64,000 nucleotides of DNA from Epiperipatus broadwayi (GCA_028023455.1 JAQFVV010000018.1:8341274-8405273); one strand, 5' to 3'; positions 12,346 to 25,545 are shown, counted from the stretch's first letter. Notes: generated by a model not told the origin, from the sequence alone. Numbers and translations are program-made.

Positions 12346-12817
12346 ATAAGTTAAAAGAATATAAAATAAAAAGTAGTAGAAATCATGCAAGAGTTCGTTG
12401 TGGGTGAATATAAGGACTTGTGTGGTGAAGTAGAAAAAGTGGCAAATAGCATTTTACTGAGAATATTCAGAAGAATAAAAGAAATAGAAAAGTAAGAATT
12501 CATAAAAGTGTAAGAGAGAGAAAAATCATATAGAGAATATAAATGGATTATTAGAAATTAGGTGGCTGACAGGTTTCTTTGGCATAGTAACTGAAACATT
12601 TTTGACTCCAAGAAAGGAGAAATCATAATGTATCGCAGCTTCACTATTATAAATGTTCAAAGCATATATAATAAAGATTAAAGCCTTTCTCTAAAGTATT
12701 TACATACTTCCTATGCACTTAATAAATAATCAGAACATTATATTACATTAAACAAGTTAATATTAATTTTTAAAACACTTGTTAAAACAAAAAAGTTTCT
12801 ATTTTTAACAGCAAGAG

Positions 12818-12976
12818 TTTATTCTCTCTTTTTTCTTTCACTCTATCTCTCTCTTTATCACTTTTTTTCTCTCTAATCAATTTTTTTCCACACTTCTTTT
12901 TCTTTTCTCATAATTTCTCTCTCTCTCTTTTTTTCCTTTTCTATTCTCTTTCTTCCTCTCTTTTTCTTTTCTACTT
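12818..12976. repeat. Polypyrimidine tract
   Basis: About 160 bases almost entirely C and T (TCTCTC with T-runs). Low-complexity DNA; the minus-strand open frame across it is Lys/Glu/Arg-only and not a gene. Confidence 0.85.
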
Positions 12977-14101
12977 TGCTGAAAGATTTTTATTGATAAA
13001 AATATACAATAATAATGTAACATAAAAATATATAATACATCCATGTTAATGTGGTTCCACAATATGATGATATTAATATTATATAGATTTGGCAATGGAA
13101 TAGGAAAGATAAAGGTTCACAATATGGTAAATTAAAAATATTCTATAAAAACAAACACTTGCCATGCTTTTTATAGCAAAATGTTTAATTTATTATCTTA
13201 AATTCAAAATAGATAATAAATATTAAAGATAAATGAAAAACCAAGTTTGTAAATTGAAGCAAAAAATTAATGAATAAACATTTCATTACTCAAATTATTA
13301 TTTAAAACATACTAACCTTTGTGTAGACACATTGTATGCAAGTACATTTCTATTGTCGTGTTTTTTTAAATAATAATTTGTAGTCATCATTTTGAATATA
13401 TTGTATTTGATGGTAATATTCCACTGAAACATGAATCATTAAATGGAAATTAAGTAAGTAAAAAAAAAATTAAGTTAACATAGTGTATATTTTCTAATTT
13501 ATGTTTGATGCCTTTTATATTATAATATCATTGAACTTTTTTTTGTTGTTTTTATAATTATCTAACCAATAAAACCTTGAATTGTTGCAGTATTGTTAAG
13601 AAAACATTTAAAAATCAATGATCCATTATTTATTCTTTTGAAAATGTAGTTTTAAGTAAAAATTTTATCAAAAAAAGTATTAGTATGTTGATTGCTATAG
13701 TTTTATTGATTTAAGTAATTAAATCTTTTTTAACAAAAATATTGAGATCACTTGAGGTGACAAGTAATTCTGCCTGGTGAAAATTAAAATTTTATAGACA
13801 TGAAAATTTTAAATGGAAATTGGTTTAATAAAAAAAAACTTTTTTAGATAATGTACATATTTTTAATTTTATTTTTACACTCCAATAATTTTGTATGTAG
13901 TGGAAGCTCATTTTTAATTATGAATCGAAGAACATTTTGATTTATTTATGTAAATTGGTAACTCACTTTACTTTCAATATGGCAGAAGTTCTATTACAGA
14001 TAGTAATATAAAAATACTGAATAAAAATTGTTATATTTTCTCTTTATTATATCACTAAGACATCATATAATTAATGTTTCTTATGCTCATACAATAAGTT
14101 A

Positions 14102-14353
14102 AAAACAGTAACAACTGTATACAATAATGTCACCCAGTGCAAGTTATAGTAATCAATGGATGTTAGAAGGTTTGTGCAGTGTTCTTAAATCCATGGTTTT
14201 TAGCTCATGAAAGCCACAGCTAAAAACTTATCTGAAAATATTGAATGAATTGGCACTAGATAAGAATTTTGATGCACAAATCATCTAGCATCCATTAGTT
14301 ATTATGGCTTGCACTGGGTGGCACTGCTATATAAAAAGAGTTGCTACTGTTTT
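14102..14353. mobile_element. Palindromic MITE-like element
   Basis: The outer ends AAAACAGTAACAACT and AGTTGCTACTGTTTT are inverted copies. Inside them run long imperfect arms (roughly 14102-14181 with 14268-14353), including CACCCAGTGCAAG on one side and CTTGCACTGGGTG on the other. A smaller hairpin (TTTTTAGCT/AGCTAAAAA) sits at the centre. About 252 bp, no coding capacity. The shape is that of a non-autonomous inverted-repeat DNA element; the superfamily is unknown. Confidence 0.7.
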
Positions 14354-15174
14354 CTCTTTATCATGATTGTGATTTATGTCTATCACTATAAGTGTTTTTA
14401 ATTTTATAATGAAAAAATATTGTGCAACAGTTTGTAGTAAAACTCATAATTTTATCTTTAAAATATTATATTGCTTTGATGATGTCAGTATTTTTTGAAG
14501 TCAATAACATTATGAAGTTGCCATACCGTTTTTTAAAAAAATGGCAGTCATGTTTTCATTACTTTTTAATTTTTAAAAATTGCTCTAGTAAATAATTGAA
14601 TATTAATTTAAATAATGGATGGAAATTGATGAAAATAACTACGATAAAAATTTTATATATGGTTGTTCATATGCAGGGAGTATATACATAGAAAAAAGAA
14701 TGTTCATTTTTTTTATATTTTATATAAAGATTTCCAACTTAATACAAGGAATGATCTACTGTATACTAATAAATTTTATCCCTTACAATTGGTTTTTAGA
14801 CAATAGTTGATGATTTCCTGTACCATATATTTATTTTAAATTGCAGTCACTGTTTCCAAATAAAAGTTATATTATTTTTGTTCCTGATTAATTTTTCAAT
14901 TTACAGAGACAACAAAAACAATAATCAACTATTTACCATTTATCCAACAATTTTGTTTTTACTTTGATTTCATAATATTTGAATACTTTTTATGTTAAGT
15001 GACTTCAAAAGCATTATTTTCTAAAAATTAATGTTTTAACTATCAATTAATTTTTTTTTAAAATTGAAATAAACAAAATTAAATAGTAAATTAATTAATA
15101 AACTCTTTATGTAAACATGCAACAGAGGGCAGCTGTATTAACTCAAATGTAAGTTTTTGTTGTATTTGAGTGAA
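14354..15174. other. Noncoding spacer
   Basis: AT-rich, with no gene or repeat recognised beyond short T- and A-runs. Confidence 0.5.
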
Positions 15175-16570
15175 ATGGAGAAAGCAATAAAAAGACTAGG
15201 AAGAGTGACAGAAATACCGTTAATAGGTGGCAAGGGAGTATATACTTTGTCGGGTCTTTTTTTTTGCGGATGATATCTTTTTGTGTGCAGAAAAAATAGA
15301 AGATATGGAAATTATGTTGAGGACATGTGCAAGGGTATGTAAAGAGATGGGAATTAAATTTAGTGAAGAAAAATCAAATATAATGATGGTTAATACTGGG
15401 GAAAGAGAAGATGTAGAATTCTTATTGGGGGATATAAAGTTAAGTGTGGTGGATAGATATAGGTATTTGGGAATCATCTTATGTAATCAGGAAAATTGCT
15501 TGAATGAATGGGAGAAAAAATTGGTAAATGAAGCAAAAAAAAGAAAGGGTTTGGTAAAGAAACTAACAGTATTTTCATATAATAAATATGATGTAGCTAG
15601 AATTGTATGGAAGGGAGTTGCAGTAGCAGGGTTAACATATGGTAATTATGCATTATGTGTTAGTAAAGGGATTTTAGATTATTTAGAGAAAGTACAAAGG
15701 GAAGTAGGAAGACATACATTAGATGCAGAGATGTGGACAGCAAAGGAGGCAATTCAAGGAGAAATGGGATAGTTAAGTTTTTATATGAGAGATGCAAAAA
15801 GTAAAATGAAAATGTTTGGTAGGTTGCAGTTTATGGATAGTAAAAGAATAGCCAAATAAGTGTTTAATTGGGTTATTAGTAAAGGGCAGGTAACAAGATG
15901 GGTGAGAAAAGTGATATGGTATGCAAAAGATTTGGATGAAGAATTTATATCAGTATACTTGTATAAAAGGTGGGATGATTGTGTTAGGAGGATTGTTGAG
16001 TGTTATAGTGGTAAGGAATGAAATAAAAGAATAAAAGCATTAATAAAAAATAGAGAATTGGAGAGATGGAGAACTAGTATGAAGGGTAAGAAGAGTTTAA
16101 ATATATATAGAAGTAAATGGAACATTGGATGTGAATTAATTTATGATAATAGTAAGGAAAGTAGTTTATTGTTTAAGGCTTGAATGGGATCATTAGCAAC
16201 AAGAGAATATACATGTAAATAAAAAACTATGGGTGATTTAGTGTGCAAATTGTGTAAGGAAGGTATAGAAAATATTAGGCATCTGTTGATTGAATGTAAA
16301 TGCTTGAAAGCAGAAAAGGTACAGATAATGAAGTTATGGGATAATAGATATGAAGAAAGTGGTTATTGGTTTTTATGCTGGGTTTGTGGAAAGATAAGGG
16401 GGATTTAGATATAAAGGCCATAGAGTTGATAAAGATTATGTTGTGGAAATGGGATGGGGTAGAATATGGGAAGACTTAGAGTTGGGAATGGAAAATAAAG
16501 TGGCTAACAGGTTTATCTGGGCATAATTGCTGAGATATTCTTGACTTCATTTAAGGAGAACATCACATCA
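15175..16570 (+). pseudogene. CR1-like LINE 3' fragment 1 (reverse transcriptase to 3' end)
   Basis: Opens just before the reverse transcriptase catalytic box, which reads FADDIFLC after a one-base break in a run of nine T. Then come the KFSEEKS and YRYLGIIL blocks typical of the RT palm/thumb, intact to the stop at 15770. After further stops the C-terminal domain is readable: basic and Trp-rich, then CKLCKEGIENIRHLLIEC, a C-x2-C…H-x4-C zinc motif usual at LINE C-termini. The 3' end reads GTGGCTAACAGG…CTTCATTTAAGGAGAA, then CATCACATCA. It is probably the missing second half of the family at 10.7-12.6 kb. Confidence 0.72.
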
Positions 16571-17745
16571 GTAGAATTTCTATTGGGGGATGTAAAGTTA
16601 AGTGTGGTGAATAAATATAGTTATTTGGGAATCATCTTAAGTAATCAGAAAAATTGTTTGGATGAATGGGAGAAAAGGTTGATAAATGAAGCAAAAAAAG
16701 AAAGGGATTGATAAAGAAATTAACAATGTTTTCATATAATAAACATGATGGAGCTAGAATTATATGGGAGTTGCAGTAGCAGGGTTAACATATGGTAATG
16801 ATGTGTTATGTGTTAGTAAAGGGGTATTAGATTACTTAGAAAAAGTACATAGGGAAGTAGGAAGGCATGCATTGGATGCAGATGTGTGGACAGCAAGGGA
16901 GGTAATTTAAAGAGAAATAGGATGAGCAAGTTTTTATATGAGAGATGCAAAAAGTAAAATGAAAATTTTTGGTAGATTACATTTTATGGATAATAAAAGA
17001 ATAGCCAAAATAGTATTTAATCAGGTTACAAGTAAAGAGCAGGCAACAAGATGGGTGAGAAAGGTAATGCAGTATGCAAAACATTTGGGGGGGAAATTTA
17101 TATCAATATGTCTGTACAAAGGTGGGGTGATTGTGTTAGGAGGATTGTTGAGTGTTATAGTGGTAAGGAATGGAATAAAAAAATAGATTTATTAATAAAG
17201 AATAGGGAGTTAGACAGATGGAGAACTAGTATGGAGAGTAAAAAGAGTTTAAATATATATAGAAGTAAACAGAACATTAGGTGTGAGTTAATGTATGATA
17301 ATAATAAGGAAAGTATTTTATTGTTTAAGGCTTGAACAAGATCTTTAGCAACAAGAGAATATACATATAAATAGAAAAATATGGATGATTTAGTCTGTAA
17401 ATTGTGTAAGGAGGGAATAGAAAATATTAAGCATCTGTTAATTAAATGTAAATGCTTGAAAGCAGAAAGGGTACAAATAATGAAGTTATGGAAGAATAAA
17501 TATGAAAAAAATGATTATACAGAAAGTGTATCATTGGTTTTTATGCTGGATTTGGGAAAAGATAAGGGGTATTTAGATATAAAGGCCATAGAGTTGACAA
17601 AGATTATGTTGTGGAAATGGGATGGAGCAGAATATGGGAAAACTTAGAGTGGGGAATGGAAGGTAAAGTGGCTAACAGGTTTCTCTAGGCATAGTTGCTG
17701 AGATATTCCTGACTGTGTTTAAAGAGAAGTCACAGTGCATCACAT
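16571..17745 (+). pseudogene. CR1-like LINE 3' fragment 2 (tandem copy)
   Basis: Begins abruptly with the VEFLLGDVKLSVV block, i.e. 5'-truncated just after the RT catalytic box, directly against the 3' end of fragment 1. It repeats the same order: SYLGIIL, KRKG(L), RDAKSKMK, the zinc motif CKLCKEGIENIKHLLIKC and the C-terminus GAEYGKT at 17647. It ends with the same hairpin-forming 3' sequence and a (CACAT)n-like tail. Frame breaks near 16,700, 16,910 and 17,090 and a stop near 17,335. The tandem layout suggests insertion of one truncated copy at the tail of another. Confidence 0.72.
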
Positions 17746-17749
17746 CACA

Positions 17750-17945
17750 TCACAATTAAATATTTTTATTGTTACATTTTTATTTACCATTGTCAAACTC
17801 ACTCCACTCACAACTTTGACACTATCCACCTCGATAAATGCAGTAATGATTATTACTATTCATTTTCTAAACTAGAGATTATCTCTAGCACAGATATAAA
17901 CTTTAAACCTTAGTTAAAATATATCTGATTTTTTAATTTTAAACA
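17750..17945 (-). repeat. Single arm of a dispersed inverted-repeat family
   Basis: The sequence from ATTGTTACATTTTTATTT through CTCACAACTTTGACACTATC to GATATAAACTTTAAACC matches the arms of the palindrome at 30.7-31.3 kb. Only one arm is present, starting right at the tail of the LINE fragment. Confidence 0.6.
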
Positions 17946-20289
17946 TAGTTTTAATAAATTAGATTTAAAACATCTTTAAAAGTTTGTTTATAAATTACAT
18001 TTGTATAGTGTGTTACATAATTTACTATGTTTTTTTTTTCTTCCATGGTAATATTTACAAAAAAATATTTTTCATTTTCAAGAACATTGTTTGATTGATT
18101 CAATAAATATTTGAGTAGTGAATTTGTAAAGATAAATAATATTCTTTTAATCTAAACTTTATATCTTAAACACTTTCAATTTATATAAAATTACACGATA
18201 AAGCTTTTACAAAGTAGTGCATTTGTATTATTTTAATACTGAAAGCTTTCTTTTTAAATAAAAACATCAAAACTAAATTTACTTATTTCTTAAATGTTAA
18301 AATTTGAATTTCCATTAGGGTTGAAAAAAAAGACAATCATACATTGTAGTTAATTTTATTTGGCAAATATATTTAAAATAAGGGCTTTGCAAACTAATGA
18401 TTAGTATAGTAACATATCCCTTGTTAGGAGTTAAAATCAAAATGAAATTTGTAATTTTTTTTTAATTATCCAATTAGTCACTACCTTTCAAGATAATTCA
18501 CAGATGACACTTTTTTATGAAAATATAACAATAAAATAGAGGTATTTTACTTTCTTACTACTTCAAAAAAATCACTTGATTTAAGTTTCAAGTTTGCTTT
18601 TTATTCAATTTTATCAATTTAAATATTTCATTAATAATCTTGTATCACAAGTGACGTAAGCACGGAAACAATAAGTTCAACGTATAATTTTATAAAATAT
18701 TTCAATATATATTACAAATTAAGATTACTTTGCTGTTATTTCAATCAAATAGTATAAAGATGAAGTGAGACATAAGCACCCTTGGCCATGATTTCAAAAT
18801 GACTATTATTTCCTCTCCTGCTATGCTAAAACAAATGTTAGACTATAATTCCTCTGCAATCACTTAAAGAAATTTTCTCATTTATTTTTAAAATGCAAAA
18901 AATGCTTTAATGACACAGCGATTTAGACATCATTTGTATAAGCAATAATTTTAAAGCGATTTAATTCTTGGCAGGTAAAACTTATAATTTTATTTAATTC
19001 TCTGATAAATTAATTAGCTAGACCAAGATTTAATTTTTCTATTAATTACTATAAAATCTTTCATAAAATAAATCAGTGAAAATAAAAAAAGAAATAATTA
19101 AAACAAAATATTCTAAAATAAATCATATTAAGAAGATTATAAGCAATGACAAATTAGCAAAGATGGTGATCAAGTGTTATTCTTTTATCATAGTACCTAA
19201 TAATAAATTAATTAATCAATCTCATTGGAGGCAAAAAACTTAAAATATACATATACTTTTTATTTTTATAAAATATTAATATACTATGACTGCAAAAAGG
19301 AATTTGCTGTTAACTGAAAGAAAACTTTTATTCCTCTTTGAGATCTTATAGGAACAAGCAATACAAATTGCTACTGTCCATTCCATACATTCTTGTCATT
19401 ATAGCTATTATTACTATGTAATTATTCATATAAGAAACAACCAAAGATGGACTTCTCAATACATATCAGCTGTGACAAGTTTAATGACTTTCTTTAAAAT
19501 CTTAAAATATTATAATCTTCTCAGTCACCTGACAATTCTTAACTGACATGTCATTTGAGTTTTCTTGAAGCAGAATGAATGTGTTAATGATCTTATATAT
19601 TGCAACCAGTTTGTTATATATCTGCACTACAAAAAAAAAATAGATGTTTGGTAGCATGTTCCTCGGGTTTGAGAATAAAAACAATTATTTTATTAATGGA
19701 GAAAAATATTTAAATTTTGTTGGACCTACTTTTAAGGGGTCATTATATAAGTCAACAATTGTAAAATCTCCATGTGATAGTATGAAAATTCTCAAACATT
19801 AAATATATTTAAGAGTATTTTTTAAAAAAATAAAAAACTAAAAAAGAGAGAAAAACAAAATAAGGTTTTAATAATTTTGTACATTCTATTTTTAATTAAC
19901 CAGAGTTGTTTTCCTTTCTTTATCTCTATTTAATGAAAAAAAAAATCAAATCAGTGCAATTAACAGATTGCCTTTTTGTTGTTGTTTTGCAAGACAATTT
20001 GGTTTTTAATTATAAAGGAATGTCAAAAATTTTATGTTGTTAAACTTAAGTTTTTAACTGGTTTTCAATATCTATGATTAAGAAGGTAATTGTCTGTACT
20101 AGTGTATTTATGAAATTTTATCTAATTGGTTGTCATGAAAATTATCACATAAGAGACATTGTAATTGGCTTGTGGACAAGATTGTTCAAGAAAAAAATAT
20201 GTGGGGGAATGATTTAGTGATTATACCCAAGTGTCTGGAGAGAGGTATTGCTAATTAAACTGTTGGAGCGAGCAGTCAAATATTAATCC
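17946..20289. other. AT-rich stretch without recognised features
   Basis: No gene, no clear repeat boundary; dense stops in all frames. Confidence 0.5.
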
Positions 20290-22075
20290 AGCTGCTAAAA
20301 AAATAATAGAAAAAAGTATTTCTTAACTATTGAAAAAAAGCAGTCAAATCTTAATTCCCCCACTAAAAAGATAAAGTATTCATAACTTAGTTGTTAAAGA
20401 GAAAGCAGTGAAGTTTTAATCCAGCTGCTGAAAAGAAAGAAGCAGAAACTTCTACCAACCTGTGTCATAACACAGCAGGAAACTTAACCAAGTTATTTAA
20501 TATAATAATAGAAGGTTTTAATCCAACTTTTAGCATAGTATGAGTTTAGCACTAAAAATGGTTTATACAATGAAAACCATGTGCTAATTTCAGCTAAAAG
20601 CTAGGTATAACCTTCCTCCACATAACCTACCTTCACTGGAAGAAAATGTAGGGAAGGTAAAAAAAACCTTTTAAGCAGTCTGCAACCTTCTTCAACCAAG
20701 AGTATGAAAAGTCTATGCCTACTTCTGTCTTACCTGGAAATTCAAAAGGAAAGCCAAATGGACAAAAATTGCTATCTTCAATTACCTGGAATTTCTAGAC
20801 CCAGAAAATGACAAATTTACCAGGTCCATGTTTAGAAAGCCTTCAAGAAGAAACTCCATTAGGAAAAACAGAGCAACTGGAAAGGCCTCCATGACAAGAA
20901 ATCTATGGTTATAGGTATTATTTTTTAAGTGTGCACACTATACTTTTATTAATAGAAAATCTGTTTTTGTTTCATAAATGTAATAAATTTTTTTCCTCTC
21001 AATTTTCCCTCTGGGTAGAATCTTTGAATTTTTTGAAATTTTTTAACAAACTCTTAGTTATTTTTAAAGAAAGAACCTAATGAATTTAAAGTCAATGCAT
21101 GAATAAAAATTAATTGTTTGGTTAATATATTTTTTTTAAATGAGTGTTTGAAATGTCATACTATCATGCCATCTTTGTTTTTGTTGTTATTAATTAAATA
21201 TTAAATAATTGTTTTTAAAAAATATTTTTTTAGTCTTAATTACTTTATTCTGAATTGCAATGTTTGTGATTTTATATCATGACAGCTTATATTCTAGGAT
21301 TTAGTTTTTTTTCTCGATGATTCCAATAAAACTAATTAAGATTATTTATAATAAGCTAATTTATTTATTTATTTCCCTCTTATTCACTGTAATAAATTAT
21401 AGAGTTCTTGCTTCCTGAGCTAGATTTATGCATAACAGTTATATGGGATAGGGGGTTATATTTAGTGGGTGGGTATCCACATCATGATGATGATGATTCC
21501 TGAGTTGGTGTAAAGCAGATATACTTCAAAATCCATACACTACATTTTATTTAGTTGAGTCTCTATTAGAATTTAAGTTTATAATTGGCCAGTACATCAA
21601 TGGTATTAAGTGGCCAGAGCATTGATGATGATCAGCATGATTTAATATTACAGTATTATTTTTTGCTTATATTCTTATGGATTAGCACTTAAGTTTGTAC
21701 ATCCAAACTATGGTTTAAATAATTGTCCAAGCTGGTAAAGGCTCAATAGTTAGCCTGGTCTACAGGAGACACATTTTAAATCCAGCCACAACATTCACTG
21801 TTGACTTATTTTTATAGTTGATTAATGATTGTTATTTTTGGGGAGTACTGATGAACTTATAGTTAGCTATGCTGATCTCTCAGAGTGATCTATTATGTTC
21901 ATCCCTTTTGAGATTAATTTTTTTTAACTTGAGGATAAAAATACAATTCCTCAGATCCCTCATGGTTTAAACTCCAATTTTGTGTATACAAATGACTAAC
22001 CAATTTAGGGAAGTTGGTTTCACAAACTGGTGACCATTACACCAGGTACAAACCTGTATTTTCCAATAGTGTTAC
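20290..22075. repeat. 1.7-kb dispersed repeat, copy 1
   Basis: Collinear with 27640-29325. Shared anchors include AAAGCAGTGAAGTTTTAATC, GAAAACCATGTGCTAA, TAAAAGCTAGG, GCATTGATGATGATCA and CTCTCAGAGTGATC. The copies differ by many substitutions and small indels, so the duplication is old. It includes a tRNA-like patch (GGCTCAATAGTTAGCC…TTTTAAATCCAG) near 21,735-21,795. No coding frame survives. It may be a long repeat unit or the terminal repeat of an element. Confidence 0.75.
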
Positions 22076-25012
22076 AAATGGCACCCAGCTGTGGGCATGA
22101 TAATGATCAGGTTTTGATGGTCCATGACAACATAGCTTGAATCTTAGAAATACACCTGAAAAACAAAATTCTGTATTCTGATGTATAATTAATTTAAATA
22201 TATTCTGAAATTTGACAAAATTGCTATAATTCAATTATAAATTACAAAATAGAAATATTAATATTTATTTAAGAAGTTTATATTTGAAGTTGAACAGATA
22301 ATCAAGGCATAATTTTGGAGATTGGATTGAGGTTTTGACTGTTGAAAATTGTGTAGATGTAGTTGTATTTTTATATTGGACTATAAAATTTAACTTCATT
22401 TAAATATTCCAAATACATTCAACAGTTAATAACCGGTCAAAATTGTATGTTAACTCAACATGATTCACAGCCTGGGTAAAAGTACCTTGAATCCAACCAT
22501 ATGCATATTTATGGATTCTGCTCTGTTTACCCACTCTCTAAATCCACCAACTACTTAACAACATTTTTGAGGCAAGCAATTAATCTTCTCTAAACTCCGG
22601 CCAGCAGAATCATTGGTGGAGCATGAGCCTCGACTAATTCTAACGTTTAACTCAAACATTTATTCTAATTATACCTTTTCATGAACACAATAATTAAATA
22701 GGGAATGCTAATTTTAGAATAATATTAATAGAAATGAACCACAGGTAGATTAAATTAACATATATATTTAATAAAAACATCTCTATAATTCTTTAATATC
22801 TCACTGATTTATTTTATTATTTGTTAACATCAATTCTGATCATATCACTTATTATGCCTCATGTAAAGGAGCAGTATAGTTTATATGCCAATTTAAACAG
22901 ATAAAATGATTAAAGTTCTATGGTAGATGCCCACTCAAGTATCTGATATAGAAAACAAATATTTAACAGACCTATTTTGAGTAATTTTAATACATGTAAA
23001 AATTATTCTAAGAGAGAAATAATCTGATCATATTTTTAGGAATTGGTTTTGAAGAGAATGACATACTTAAATGTAAGTGGATCACAATATTCACAACTAA
23101 ATACATAACTGATAGTAAAACATAAATAATATGATCAGACCATCATCAACCTGCCATCATGTGCTCAAAAACAAAAGAAATTAATCAGATCTAGCATTTG
23201 ACATGACATACCCAGCACAAAGTCAATTCCCCTGTCCTCTTCTAGTGGTGCCAAGAAATAAAGATAAAATGGTTTGTGCAATTTGCAAACATCAAAACTT
23301 TCAGGTGAAAGACCGAGAATTGCCAAGGCTAACTAAGCTCAGCTTACCCCGGGTCTTTCCATTTTTGTCTTTCATATCCTGACCTACATTTTTAGTCCGT
23401 GAATAGATCATGTGTTATAATTCTGATTTTAGCAATCAAAGGACAAAACAGGTGACCAAGCAAAGTGCTGATGAAGCAAAATACAAATACTGGAAAAATA
23501 GATTTTAAAATTATTATATGAAAATTGTACTGAACCATGAAAGATTATACTGATTTTATACAGATTGACCAAGATTGAATCAACACAAAATAAGCCTTAA
23601 TATTATTATAAATATCATTTCTCTGGGTGATATGTCTCTCCCTTTAAAAAAATCCCACCAATATTTCAAATTTAACATTTTTATATCCTCTCACTGTTTA
23701 ACAAGAAGAAACTTTTTAAAAAACTCTGCCTTTCAATCTTTTAAAATAAAATAATATAATTAAATAAAATTTCATACTTGACCCAACATCTTCCCCAAAA
23801 CTAAACCATCTATGCATAAAATATTTTAAAATATATAAAGTAAAACAAAATTATTTCATTTTGACAAAAAGGGTGCTCCAAGTAAAAATCATTTAGAGCA
23901 AAAGAGTTATTTATTTGCTGACAGACATTGGTTGGGAAATAGGAATCAAAATTATTTAATCATAAAACTTTTGTCAAGATGGAACAAATTGGCATATAGA
24001 TATCATTTTAAATCAAACATTTATAAATCTTAAACAAAAACATTCATAGGTAAATAATAAATATATTTCTAGACCACTTTTAAGAGAAAAGTTTGACATT
24101 AATAGAGGCATAATTTTAAGACAGATACAGTTAGAGAAGAGACATTAAATTTAAATTATAGCAAGTCAAGGTTGTAGCCAAATTAAATTATACAGTCAAT
24201 TGGATTTTGAAAAATAAATTAGGTGGTTAGAAATGAACAATTGAAAAGATACCTAATTTATTTGGAATCTGCATTGGAAATCTAGGTTTCATAATGAAAT
24301 ATGAATTTGAATGGTCTTTCATTATTCTTGCACATACATAACTAGTTATGAGTTTGATTTAAGAGTTCAACAGTTTGACAGTCCAAAATTTCACATATTT
24401 TACAAAATTTCTCTGTCTTTATGGTATTTTGGTGATCATACCTGAGACAACAGGGAAATGGGCAAGCTAAGAACCATTCACTCCACTACCATGCTTGTAA
24501 ACATATCTACAGTTGTTTAAAATAAAACCGGTGTGGATTTGCCTTGCACTCACTAAACAAATCTATGACTGACTGACTCCTATTGTTCTCCTGGGTTATT
24601 TATATATTTTCAGAATACTTTTTAAAAATTCCCCTTTTTTATTCACCCAAGGCCAAGTGGATGTATAAAATTCAGGTGACTGTAATCATTGATCTAAAAT
24701 ATTTTGTATTGTATTCTTAAGATCCACTCTTCTGATAAACCCAATGATTTTATTGTTTCAAATCTATTTTTAATTTAATATAAATTTGAAGAATTTTTCT
24801 TTCAAATATCTTTTTTGTTTTACTTTTAATTTAATTAGAAATTTCATTACTATTTTATTAATGGACTTTCTTTTGTTTTACGCTAAAGAATGTTAGCAGG
24901 GTTTATCGCAAAAGTAAATCTCCAGAATAAAATACTTTGACTTTAAATATATATATATATTAAAAATGTATTTATTGATTTTTATAAAAGTTTCCATCTG
25001 TAATTATACATG

Positions 25013-25045
<33 letters not shown>

Positions 25046-25174
25046 CTTGGCCACTCCAATATTTATAATTAAAATTTTAAATAGAAAATTTTGATATATT
25101 ATTCATTTATTTTAAATAGAAAATTTTGATATATTAATTACTTATTAACTGGTCTAGAAATTAAATGTATACAA
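22076..25174. other. Noncoding, no gene recognised
   Basis: AT-rich with small GC-raised patches (22,440-22,640 and 23,310-23,400). Contains (AT)n at 24,949-24,960 and 25,020-25,045, and a 37-bp near-tandem repeat (TTTTAAATAGAAAATTTTGA) at about 25,073-25,135. Confidence 0.5.
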
Positions 25175-25446
25175 GATGGCAGACAGAAAGTTTTACAAAC
25201 ATCATTACATGAATGGATCTACTTCAATCCTCGTTAGAAATCTAGAAAGACATGAAGCATGGATCTGACCTACAGATCCATTGCTTCAGTATATGCACAA
25301 TGTTTGAGAGGTATTATTCTCTTCTCTTTTTCAGGTGTTGCTCATCTAAGAAGTGACAGTACTAGCATGGGATTCAAACTGGATTCTTAGATTCTTGAGT
25401 ATAGAATTTTAAGGTAATGCTTTAACCAACTGAACCATCATGTGAA
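25175..25446 (-). repeat. tRNA-derived SINE
   Basis: On the minus strand, TGGTTCAGTTGGTTAAAGC (complement of 25419-25437) fits an RNA polymerase III A box and AGTTTGAATCCCA (complement of 25368-25380) fits a B box. Spacing is slightly longer than in a plain tRNA, as in long-variable-arm types. The downstream end is uncertain; I take the body to about 25,175. tRNA-derived SINEs carry such an internal promoter. It is not a functional tRNA: the stems do not close. Confidence 0.5.
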
Positions 25447-25473
25447 AGGCAACAGTCTGTAGAAATTTCATAT

Positions 25474-25545
25474 ACTTATCTATGAGCTTCCTCCTTTTAC
25501 TTATCTATGAGCTTCCTCCTTTTACTTATCTATAAGCTTCCTCCT
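25474..25545. repeat. 25-bp unit repeated three times
   Basis: ACTTATCTATGAGCTTCCTC plus CTTTT occurs three times with one change in the last copy. It lies at the C-terminal end of the Penelope-like reading, so the last residues of that frame (EEAYR) are repeated beyond stops. Confidence 0.9.

Larger units (their letters stand above)
10690..12640 (+). mobile_element. CR1-like LINE, 5' part plus 3' terminus
   Basis: A degenerate plus-strand non-LTR element: ORF1 (PHD-type finger, then SGNH/GDSL esterase) followed by the endonuclease part of ORF2. It then jumps to a 3' end, GTGGCTGACAGGTTTCT…GACTCC…GGAGAAATCA, that matches the 3' ends of the fragments at 16.5 and 17.7 kb. The reverse transcriptase is missing by internal deletion. 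PHD plus esterase in ORF1 is known from CR1-clade elements, which is why I place it there. Confidence 0.7.

Noticed and set aside
12877-13095. 72-codon minus-strand frame with a Lys/Arg/Glu-rich end
   Set aside because: Half of it is the polypyrimidine tract read on the opposite strand; no domain and no neighbouring coding signal.
25368-25437. Functional tRNA gene
   Set aside because: A and B boxes are present but acceptor and anticodon stems do not form; SINE head instead.
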